DNA of 64,000 bases from Girardinichthys multiradiatus. Taxonomy: Eukaryota; Chordata; Actinopteri; Cyprinodontiformes; Goodeidae. Shown here in pieces: positions 55,114-64,000 of the stretch. The DNA is taken from positions 5,900,501 to 5,964,500 of the forward strand of contig NC_061800.1 of assembly GCF_021462225.1 (NCBI RefSeq), in the 5' to 3' direction. The notes under the pieces are model-generated. The model made no database searches, was not told the origin of the DNA, and saw only the letters and a program-made list of their open reading frames with translations. Both the position numbers and the translations under genes were made by a program. How positions within the stretch are numbered: position 1 is the first letter of the stretch; every line of letters starts with the position of its first letter.

Positions 55114-57864
55114 TTTATATAGCGCTTTTCAGCAGCGGGACACTCAAAGCGCTGTACATGCAATTACAATACAGTCACAAAGCAAATAAACAGATACAGA
55201 CACAGAAAAACAAATCAAATGATAAAATCAAACAACAGAGGTAATTTAAAAAAATAAACAAATAGAGAGAATAGAATGATGGATAAGAAAATGAAAGGAA
55301 AATTGGACTGAAAACGTAACTAATTATGCTTAGATGGCACAGTCAAAGGCCACTCTAAACAAATAAGTTTTTAATCTTGATTTAAAGCAACTAAGGGTTT
55401 CGGCACTTTTACAGTTTTCTGGGAGTCTATTCCAAATTAGTGGAGCATAAGAACTAAAACTGCTTCTCCATGTTTGGTTATGGTTCTGTGTATGCAGAGT
55501 AGATTTGAGCGAGATGAGCTGAGAGGTCTGGGTGGTTGATACACTGACAACAAGTCAGTAATGTATTTTGGTGCTAAGCCATTCAGTGATTTATAGACTA
55601 ACATAAGTATTTTAAACTCTATTCTCTAGCTACAGGGAGCCAGTGTAGGGACTTTAGAACTGGGGTGATGTGCTCCACTTTCTTAGTTCTAGTGAGAACG
55701 CAGGCAGCAGCGTTCTGGATCAATTGCAGCTGTCTGATCGACTTTTTAGGCAGACCTGTGAAGACACCGTTGAAGTAATCAATTCTACTAAAGATGAATG
55801 CATGAATTAGTTTTTCAAGGTCCTGCTGAGACATTAGTCCTTTAATCCTGGAGATGTTCTTTAGGTGATAGAAGGCCGACCTTGTTACTGTCTTTATGTG
55901 CCTCTGAAGGTTCAGGTCTGAGTCCATCACTACACCCAGGTTTCGAGCCTGACTGGTGGTTTCTTGCTGTATTAACTGAAGATGTGTGCTGACTTTTAAA
56001 CGCTCTTCCTTTGGTCCAAAGATTGTTACTTCAGTTTTGTTTTGATTCAGCTGAAGAAAATTTTGGCCCATCCATGCATTGATTTCTCCTAAGCATTTAC
56101 CCAGCGCTTGAATGGGTTCATAGTCACCTGGTGACATCGTAACATATAGCTGTGTGCCGTCTGCATAGTTATGATAAATTACGTTATTGTTTATTAAAAT
56201 CTGAGTAAGGGGAAGCATGTAGATATTGAATAGGAGGGGCCCTAAGATGGACCCTTGGGGAACACCACATGTGATTTTTGAGGTCTCTGATGCATAGTTA
56301 CCTACTGACACAAAAAAGTCCCTGTCCTTCAAGTAGGATTTAAACCAATTGAGTGCTGTACCAGAAAGGCCGACCCAGTTTTCCAGGCGCTCTAATTAAA
56401 TGGAGTGATCAACAGTGTTGAATGCTGCACTAAGGTCCAATAATACCAACACTGTGGTTCGTCCACTATCTGCATTTATACGGATGTCATTGAACACCTT
56501 GACAAGAACAGTCTCTGTACTGTGGTGAGCACGGAAGCCTGACTGGAAGACATCGAAGTGGTTGGTCGTTGTTTAACTGTTGAAACACAGCTTTTTCAAT
56601 AATCTTACAGATGTAGGGGAGGTTTGATATAGGCCTGTAGTTCTGCAGTAGCAGCTTGTCCAAATTGCTCTTTTTCAATAGAGGTTTGATAATTGCTGTT
56701 TTCAGGGCCTGGGGGAAAACACTTGACAAAAGGGACATGTTTATTATTTGAGTTAAATCATGTTATTACAGGCAAAGCTTTCTTAACGAAAGCTGTGGGT
56801 AAAACATCGAGACAGCAGGAAGAAGAGCTTAGTTGCAGTGTGATTTCTTCTAAGTTTTTGTCATTTATTTGGTGAAATTGGGTAATTTTGTCAAAATCTG
56901 TTCTCGTTGGAGACAGCATTGGTACTGGAGTTGATGTGGATGTGCTGACTGCCTCTCTGATCTTTTGGGTTTTTTTCAGTAAAGAATTTAGCAAATTCAT
57001 TGCAGGTCCTGGTAAAGTGGAGTTCAGATGCTACAGTTACAGGAGGGTTTGTTAACGTGTCGACTGTGGCAAATAATGCACGAGCATTGTTAATGTTTTT
57101 GCTGATGATCTCAGAAAATAAAGATTCCCTTGCGTTTTTCAGTTGTAGGTTATATCTGTATAGTGTTTCTTTATAGATCATATAGTGAACCTGGAGTCCA
57201 GTCTTTTGCCACCTGCGTTCAGCTTTTCGACACTCCTTTTTTTCACTTCTGACTGGTGAAGCACTTCTCCACGGAGACATTTTCTTCCCAGAAACGACTT
57301 TCACTTTAATTGGAGCAATTGAATCAATGATGTCCGAGATTTTAGAATGAAAGTTATCTACCAGCTCATCTACAGTGTAACAGGGCAAAGTGAAGGTAGA
57401 AGAGTAAATCTGGTTAAAGGTTTCAGCAGCACCGTCCTTAAAGATGCGTTTTCTTATCATGTCTCTTTGGCAAACTGAGTCATTGGAGATGATGCTTTCA
57501 TCTCCAATGACTCCAATCCCTGCGCAGCTGCCTCAGATGAGAAGTGAACCAAGATTTATTGTTATTGTATGTGCGGAAGGTCTTGGTCTGCACACATATG
57601 TCATCACAGAAACTGATGTATGAAGTCCCCACCTCAGTGGCTGAAGTTTCAAAAAAAGTCCAATCTATGCATTCAAAGCAGGCCAGTAACATCTGCTTTG
57701 ACTCATCATTCCAATTTTTAACACTCTAAACCACAGGTTTCGAAGCATTTAATTTCTGCCTGTAAGTTGGGATGAGATGGACCAGAGAGTGGTCAGAAAG
57801 TCCCACAGCAGCCCTGGTGAAGGCATGACATGCATCCTGCTATTCAACTTTAAAGTTATATAAC
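55114..57864 (-). mobile_element. L2-like LINE, 3' part (split by insertion)
   Basis: Begins at the 3' end with AATTTATATAGCGCTTTTCAG (+ strand). On the - strand frames at 57460-55619 hold the linker (YNLQLKNARESLFSEIISKN), RT palm (LKTAIIKPLLKKSNLD, NYRPISNLPYICKIIEKAVF) and [20 protein letters not shown]. The catalytic box reads NYADGTQLY at about 56170-56145: the second Asp of the usual YADD is Gly, so the RT would be dead. It ends at the target duplication at 57854-57864; the rest of the element resumes at 59926. Confidence 0.88.
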
Positions 57865-58109
57865 CCCTCATGATGACTACAAAATCGAGGCAAGTGACGT
57901 CGCCCGGTACGGCGGAGCCGGGGTCCCACCCTGGAGCCAGGCCCGGGGTCGGGACTCGTCGGAGAGCGCCTGGTGGCTGGGTTGCCCGAACGAGAGACGC
58001 GAGACCATCCCCCAGTGGGCCCACCACCTGCAGGGGGAACCGTGAGGGACCGGTGCAAAGAGGATGGGGCGGCAGACGAAGGTGGAGACCTCGGCGGCCC
58101 GATCCCCGG

Positions 58110-58560
58110 ATGTTTAGGCTTGCTCTAGGGACGTGGAATGTCACCTCGCTGGGGGGCAAGGAGCCTGAGCTGTTGCGGGAGGTTGAGAGATATCGACTAG
58201 AAATAGTCGGGCTCACCTCCACGCACAGCGTGGGCTCTGGAACCCATCTCCTCGAGAGGGGCTGGACTCTCTTCTACTCTGGAGTGGACCACGGGGAGAG
58301 GCGGCGGGCTGGGTTTGCTTGTCGCCCCCAGCTCAGCCGTCCCGTGTTGGGGTTTACCCCAGTGGATGAGAGGGTCGTGTCCCTGCGCCTTCGGGTTGGG
58401 GATAGGTCTCTGACTATCATTTCAGCCTACGGGCCGAGTGGTAGTGCAGAGTACCCGGCCTTCTTGGCGTCCCTGTCGGGGCTGCTGGATAGTGCCCCTC
58501 CTGGGGACTCCATTATTCTTCTGGGGGACTTCAACGCCCACGTGGGAGGGCAGTGACACC
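58110..58560 (+). pseudogene. LINE APE endonuclease domain
   Basis: The frame reads MFRLALGTWNVTSLGGKEPE, then [48 protein letters not shown] and [13 protein letters not shown], an exonuclease-endonuclease-phosphatase fold with the conserved N (WNV) and GDFN motifs. It ends in a stop at 58554-58556; the continuation ([43 protein letters not shown]) is in another frame at 58560-58765. Confidence 0.85.
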
Positions 58561-58688
58561 TGGAGAGGCGTGATCGGGAGGAATGGCCTTCCCGATCTGA
58601 ATCCGAGCGGTGTTTTGTTATTGGACTTCTGTGCTAGTCACGGATTGTCCATAACGAACACCATGATCAAACATAAGGGTGTCCATCA

Positions 58689-59915
58689 GTGCACTTGGCA
58701 CCAGGACACCCTAGGCAGGAGGTCAATGATCGACTTTGTTGTCGTATCATCAGACCTTCGGCAGTAAGGGACGCTGTCAAGCTGAAGAAGGAGTCCTATC
58801 GGCTGTGGTTGGCTTGTGGGACTCCCGAGGCGGCTGACGGGTACCGTGGGGCCAAGCGTGTCGCGGCCTGGGCGATGGTAGAGGCAAAAAGTCGGACCTG
58901 GGAGGAGTTCGGTGAGGCCATGGAGAAGGACTACCTGTTGGCCCCGAAGCAATTCTGGCAAACCATCCGGCGCCTCAGGAGGGGGAAGCAGTGCTTCGCC
59001 AACACTGTTTACAGTGGGGGTGCGGAGCTGCTGACCTCGACTGGGGACATTATCGGCCGGTGGAAGGAGTACTTCGAGGACCTCCTCAATCCTGCCATCA
59101 TGCATTTCCTGGTGGAAACAGAGGCTGGGGACTCGGGGTTGGACTCTTTCATCACCCAGGCTGAAGTCACCGAGGTGGTTAAAAAGCTCCGCGGTGGCAG
59201 GGCTTCGGGGTTGGATGAGATCTGCCCTGCATACCTCAAGTCTTTGGATGTTGTGGGGCTGTCATGGTTGACACGCCTCTTCAACATTGCGTGGCGGACA
59301 GGGACAGTGCCTTTGGATTGGCAGACTGGGGTGGTGGTCCCCTACATAAGAGGAGGGAGGGTTTGTTCCAACTATAAGGGGATCACACTTCTCAGCCTCC
59401 CTGGTAAGGCCTACGCCAGGGTATTGGAGAGGAGAGTCCGGCCGATAGCCGATCCCCGGCTTCAGAAGGAGCAGTGTGGTTTTCTTCCCTGCCGTGGAAC
59501 ACTGGACCAGCTCTATACCCTCCACAGGGTACTCAAGGTTTCATGGGAGTTTGCCCAACCGGTCCACATGTGTTTTGTGGACCTGGAGAAAGCATTCGAC
59601 TGTTTCCCTCGTGATGCCCTGTGGGGGGTGCTCCAGGAGTATGGAATCGGGGGCCCTTTACTAGGGGCCATCCCATCTCTGTACAAGCGGAGCAGGAGTT
59701 TGGTTCGCATTGCCTGCACTAAGTCGGAGCTGTTCCTGGTGCATGTTGGACTCCGGCAGGGCTGCCCTTTGTCACCGGTCCTGTTCATAACTTTTATGGA
59801 CAGGATTTCAAGCCGCAGCCAAGGGCCGGAGGGGGTCTGGTTTGGGGACCAGAGGATTTCGTCTCTTCTTTTGCAGATGACGTGGTCCTGCTGGCCCCCT
59901 TTAGCCAAGACCTGA
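58689..59915 (+). pseudogene. LINE reverse transcriptase, internally deleted and 3'-truncated
   Basis: A 408-residue open frame from about 58770 reads [117 protein letters not shown] and GLRQGCPLSPVLFITFMDRI. The sequence just before it (SSDLR) joins directly to [12 protein letters not shown]; relatives have more than a hundred residues there, so a deletion is inferred. At about 59873 the FADDVVLLA box is present in another frame (TTTGCAGATGACGTGGTCCT), so a one-base shift lies just before it. The element ends some 40 bases later. Confidence 0.85.
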
Positions 59916-59925
59916 GATGAGTACG

Positions 59926-60605
59926 AGTTATATAACAGTGGTTCAGAGTGTTTTTATCCCTAGTGGGATAAATGTGCTGTCTGTATTTGGGAAGTTCATT
60001 GGAGAGGTTTGCACTGTTAAAGTCCTTAAGAACAATGATGAGAGTCTTGATGCTTTTTCTCCACATCCGTTATCAGCTCAGCAAGTTGTTTTTCAGCATC
60101 TGAAGTGGGGCCTTGAGGCTACAAATGAGGAGAACACCCTCTGTGAATAAAACGGTTACAGTTTATGAGAAATGACTCCAGGTCAGTACATGTCTTATTC
60201 AACACTTTGATGTCTCTGCACCAACTTTCATTTATATGAAAGCAGATTCTGCCTCCTGGCCTTTCCCCTGATATGTCTGCGTTGGTGTCCACTCTGAACA
60301 GCTGAAAGCCCAGTATTAGAAGTGCGCAGTCCGGGGGGTTCTCACTCAGACATGTTTCGGTAAAACAGAGGGTGGCAGATCTACGAAGGTCCATGCTTGT
60401 ACAAGTAAGGAGTAGCAGTTCATCCAGCTTGTTGGCCAGGGAACGCACATTTACCAGGTGGACTGAAGACTGTCTGATGTTCTGCTCTACTGACCACCAA
60501 ATGGTGGCAAGAAGGCACCACAAAAACATGCACAAAACGAGAAAGGAAAGCTCAGAGGCAGCCATCAGCGGCGCCATGAACTGCAGTTCTTTAAAGAGCT
60601 ACAAT
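59926..60605 (-). mobile_element. L2-like LINE, 5' part with start of ORF
   Basis: On the - strand from ATG at 60577 the frame reads MAPLMAASELSFLVLCMFLW, then VHLVNVRSLANKLDELLLLT, TLCFTETCLSENPPDCALL, FQLFRVDTNADISGERPGG and CFHINESWCRDI, the start of an L2/CR1-type APE endonuclease. It continues in other frames (LKDFNSANLSNELPKYRQHI) up to the insertion site at 59936 and resumes at 57864 with CYI|TLKL, joining exactly across the inserted LINE. Several frameshifts are present. Confidence 0.86.
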
Positions 60606-60669
60606 TCATGGCAATACTGTCCACTCACAGACTACATTTAGTTATTGCAAAAAAAAGGATATTTCTAGA

Positions 60670-62580
60670 ATTGCACCACTCAAGATGGCAGCAGGTTGGA
60701 GCAGCTCTGTTACTTTGCATTCTTAATAATTCTTTTTGGGGATTCAAAGTCCTTGTCGTGGATAAATTGTTTTTTTTTTTATGATCATCCTCTCTGGTAT
60801 TGGATGCTGTGCAGCTGGAGGGATTTTTGCTGATGCTGACATTTGCTATGATGCGTCACCATGGCAACGGGGTAGTTTTATTTACAACCGGGAGCAGCTG
60901 ATTCCTATCTTAAAAGCTCAAATAATACTTCAACTACAACCCCAAATCCTTGATGAGTTGAAAAGGAGGCGCCGTGGATGCAGAGCAGGATCAAAAAGAA
61001 GGGAGAGAAGAAGGAAGTTCAAACCATCTCTTCCGTCGATTATGATGGGCAATGTGAGATTGATGGGAAAGAAGTTGGAATAACTCCAAACCCTACAAAG
61101 GACCCAGCCAGAGTATCTGGAATGCAGTATTATGTGTTACTGAATGTGTTACATTATGTGTTTACTCAGACATGGCTGCAGGATCATATCTCTGATTCCA
61201 GCATCTCATCAGGCTTTCTGACCAAATGAGCAGACAGAGATTTAAAGAGGAGCGGCAAACGCAAAGGAGGTGGACCAGCAGTATTTGTGAACAGCAGATG
61301 GTGTCATCCAGGACATGTCACTGTGAAGAGTCGTCTCTGCAGACCAGATATTGAACTGTAAGCAGTAAGTTTTCATTCATATTATTTACCCAGAGAGTTC
61401 CCCAGTGTTATTTTGGCAACAGTTTACGTTCCACCTTTAGCTGTTGCCTACACTGCATGTGAGGCCATCAGCTCAGTTGTTGCTAACCTACAGACACAAC
61501 ACCCCAATGCGTTTGTGGCAATATCTGTTGATTTTAACCATGCTTCACTCTCTCCTACACTTTCAACACTTTCCACAGTTTGTCAGCTGCTCTGCCAGAG
61601 AAAACAAGACATTGGATTTGTTTTATGCAAATGTCAGGACTCCTACATGTTTAAAGCAAGACCTCCACTAGACAAATCATATATAATCCCCTTGTTAAGA
61701 GGCAACCTGTAATAAAGAGAACTGTGAGAAGATGGTGAAGATGGTCACAGGAAGCTGAAGAAGCAACAAGAAAAAAAGAGCCTTCAGAGAGGGAGACATG
61801 GAATTATTGAGGAGTTTACGGAAGCAACTTAAAGTCAAGATAAGAGACAGCAAGGAGGTGTACAAGAAGAAGATGGAGAGCAAGCTCCAGCAAAACAATT
61901 TTAGAGATGTGTGGTCAGGTATGAAGAAGATCACAGGCTTCAAGCAAAAGGATGATCGGAGCGATAGATGTTTGGACAGAGCCAAATAACTAAACACGTT
62001 CTTCAATAGGTTCAGTTTAGAAACAAGCTCAGCACAACTGTCACAACTCAAATGTTTTATCTTCCACCTCAGCCATGGACCCTTCTGCTTCTACGTGTTT
62101 GTCTTCAACCATATCAGAAGATGCTGATGTGCCCTTTGCCTCCCCCAGCCACCTGTATGTCTCAAGAAGACAGATGAAGAGACAACTGGAGAGACTGAAC
62201 CGGAATAAGACTGTCAGTCCTAGAGTCCTGAATGCCTGTGCAGAGCAGCTCTGTGGGATTTTGCAGCACCTCTTCAACCTTAGCCTGGCCCAGAAGAATG
62301 TTCCAGTGTTATGAAAGACCTCCTGTCTTGCTCCGGTACCAAGGAAAACTCACCCATCAGTCCTCAATGACTATAGACCTTTTGCCCTGACATCCCACAT
62401 CATGAAGGTCCTACAGAGACTCCTGTTGACCCACCTGAGTAAGCAAACAATAAACTATCAGGACCTCCTTCAGTTTGCTAATCGCTGTTGAGTTGAAGAT
62501 GCCATCATATACCTGCTTCAAGAAACTCACTGTCATCTGGACAAAGCCAGCAGCACTGTGAGGATCATGTTCTTGTCATA
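60670..62580 (+). mobile_element. Rex/jockey-like LINE, 5' half
   Basis: Starts near CACTCAAGATGGCAGCAGGT. A 100-residue frame from 60781 contains GSFIYNREQLIPILKAQI, a basic RRRRGCRAGSKRRERRRK stretch and PSIMMGNVRLMGKKLE. Further islands follow in shifting frames: LATVYVPPLAVAYTACEA (61410), VVANLQTQHPNAFVAISVDF (GDFN motif changed to VDFN), LRSLRKQLKVKIRDSKEVYK (61800), LSSTISEDADVPFASPSHLY (62100), VLNACAEQLCGILQHLFNLS (62230) and YLLQETHCHLDKASSTVRIM (62510). It breaks off at the beginning of the RT domain around 62580. Inactive. Confidence 0.8.
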
Positions 62581-63250
62581 GTTTTTTGTTAATGATCTGA
62601 CCCACATGCAGAATAACGCTGAGGAGATAAATAGAAAGTTTAAAAGATTTATTTTCACGGAAGTGAGATGGGTTTGAGATCCTGGACCGGTAAATCTTCA
62701 ACTACACAGAAGATGGGGCGAGGGTAAGACCAGAGGAAATAAACAGTTATTGTATAGCCAATATGTCTCTATGCTTCCTGGGTGGAGGAAGATGGTCTGC
62801 CAGAGGGATGAGAGATGTGGGGTCTGAGAGCAAAACGTAGGAGCAGTTCTGTGAAGGTAGATCCGTAGAAGCTCTGATTCAGGACTGTGTGATGAAAGTG
62901 GATTTATGGTGTGGAGCACAGGTTGGAGGTACTTGTGTGAGAGTTGGTTGGAGGGTGGACAGGGTTCGCTTATGATTTGATCCGGATGGTCGAAGAGCCA
63001 GGAAGACATACAGTAGAAGGATAAATGACCCAAGGTTTGTCATAAAATGACCTGAAGCTGGGGCACTGGGTTTGATAGTGGAGCAGCTGGTATAACTGGG
63101 TTGATTAGAAAACTACAGCACACTTAGATTAAGGATGAACATCCGCTACTACACAATCTAACAGATAGACACCACAATGGTGACACATAGTCTACTGATA
63201 ATCACTGAGGGAGTGCACATCCATTGCATTGGAGGGCCAGATATAAAAAG
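62581..63250. other. Unclassified, nothing recognised
   Basis: No conserved gene is seen. The left border coincides with the abrupt end of the Rex-like LINE, so this may be another inserted repeat, but I cannot identify ends. Confidence 0.4.
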
Positions 63251-64000
63251 TGTATGTGACCTTCTATCGAGGCTCTTCGTCATCCTCTAACAGACTGCGA
63301 CGGTCCGAGACAGGAGCTTCAGTGCTGATCTCTGTAATCAACCCTCTGCCTTAATTTAGATTAAAGGAGCAAAAAGTTAGAAACTGTTTGAGATTTGTTC
63401 CTTTAAGAGTCAAAGTTAGATAGAGTGTGTGATCGCTTCTGGGGTTCAAGTACCGGAGGAGCTCCGAGGCGTCTCACCGCCAACAGGGTGCGGTAGCTCG
63501 GACACTCTTTAAGAAGTTTTAAGCTTTCAACCAAGATGGCGCCGACGATGACAGCCTCGGAGCTTCGCTCTCTCTTTCTTTGTGTATTTTGTGTCTATTT
63601 ATGTTTTTTGAGCCACAGTACTGTGGTCTCGGGCCACAATTCTGTTGGCTCATACAGCAGAGAGGAACTTCTCATACAGCAGAGAGTCCTCTCGGGATTT
63701 TTTTACCATCATTCATCCATCTGAGCTTTACCGAATTCCTGGCCAGCGGAGCCGCGGCACTCCGCCGAAAGCGTCGAAGGGGAAAGTGTGCTGGTAAAGC
63801 TCTGCCAAACAGGACTACAAACACCACTGCCTTCAATCCATCTGGCAAATGTCCGCTCTCTAGGTAACAAGATGGATGAGCTGCTTCTTCTCACCTGTAA
63901 AAACACGGACCTCCGTGGATCAGCGGTTTTCTGCTTTACCGAGACATGGCTGAGTGAAAACATCACGGACTGCGGATTGCTGTTGCCGGACTTCCAGCTG
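63251..64000 (+). mobile_element. L2-like LINE, 5' end, runs off the window
   Basis: ATG at 63536 opens MAPTMTASELRSLFLCVFCV, closely matching the start of the split - strand L2 (MAPLMAASELSFLVLCMFLW). Further on, in other frames, are ANVRSLGNKMDELLLLTCKN, GSAVFCFTETWLSENITDC and LLLPDFQL at the window edge. The frame carries at least a stop at 63722 and frameshifts. The sequence upstream to about 63251 may be its 5' UTR. This copy is opposite in orientation to the L2 at 55114-60605. Confidence 0.8.

Larger units (their letters stand above)
57865..59925 (+). mobile_element. GC-rich LINE (RTE-like?) inserted in the L2 element
   Basis: The 2061-bp insert is flanked by the 11-bp direct repeat AGTTATATAAC (57854-57864 and 59926-59936), a target-site duplication. 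It is much more GC-rich than its surroundings. It starts with a non-coding leader (CATGATGACTACAAAATCGAG...) and contains endonuclease and RT genes. It stops abruptly shortly after the FADD region and lacks the RT thumb, C-terminal domain and 3' UTR expected for this family. I am unsure of the clade; RTE-like is the best guess. Confidence 0.9.

Noticed and set aside
54807..55163. Long frame of LTLPY repeats
   Set aside because: It is the translation of the GGTAA pentanucleotide array.
57749..58222. Open frames on the - strand of the GC-rich LINE
   Set aside because: They are antisense shadows caused by high GC content; the conserved endonuclease motifs are on the + strand.
53966..64000. Endogenous retrovirus or LTR element
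   Set aside because: I saw no paired LTRs, primer-binding site, protease, integrase or envelope motifs; all RT sequences are of the non-LTR type.

Overview
The window looks like chromosomal DNA of a teleost fish. It is AT-rich and intron-rich, it carries exons of two conserved vertebrate genes, and most of the space between exons is filled with fish-type transposable elements: many Tc1/mariner copies and L1-like, L2-like, Rex/jockey-like and RTE-like LINEs. I see no operons, bacterial signals or CRISPR arrays. Species cannot be fixed from the sequence alone.

Two cellular genes are present and converge tail to tail. On the + strand, nine consecutive exons between 2220 and 5500 encode the C-terminal part of ARMC8, an armadillo-repeat subunit of the CTLH/GID ubiquitin ligase; the 5' part lies left of the window. 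Its 3' UTR runs to two AATAAA signals near 6800. On the - strand, seven exons between 51773 and 15054 encode the C-terminal half of an ELK-type voltage-gated potassium channel, best matching KCNH8: post-S6 linker, cyclic-nucleotide-binding homology domain, acidic cytoplasmic tail and the last exon. The PAS and S1-S6 exons lie beyond 64000 or were not found. All reported exon junctions have AG/GT borders and compatible phases.

Region by region: 1-400 edge of a ~290-bp tandem repeat; 608-730 GT-rich microsatellite; 860-2060 unclassified sequence ending in a perfect 24-bp-arm palindrome; 2220-6830 armc8; 7404-14426 three Tc1-type transposon loci, including a nearly intact 1.6-kb copy with one premature stop and a three-layer nest; 15054-19855 the last four kcnh8 exons, with a stray duplicated exon fragment at 16495-16650; 20818-24120 broken Tc1-type elements; 27645-28803 a 1.16-kb non-autonomous DNA transposon with terminal repeats; 29238-29452 and 47921-51773 kcnh8 exons; 30605-35640 a near full-length but mutated L1-like LINE inside a kcnh8 intron; 41000-51000 scattered Tc1 remnants; 53966-64000 a dense LINE cluster. 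In that cluster an L2-like element (- strand) has been split by a GC-rich LINE inserted in the opposite orientation with an 11-bp target-site duplication, flanked by Rex/jockey-like LINE pieces and a (GGTAA)n array.

No new multi-gene system is evident. The most interesting items are the exon-fragment duplication in kcnh8, the 3'-truncated yet TSD-flanked LINE, the nearly intact Tc1 copy, and the DNA transposon with both inverted and direct terminal modules. Repeat family names come from recognition of motifs, not from a database search.
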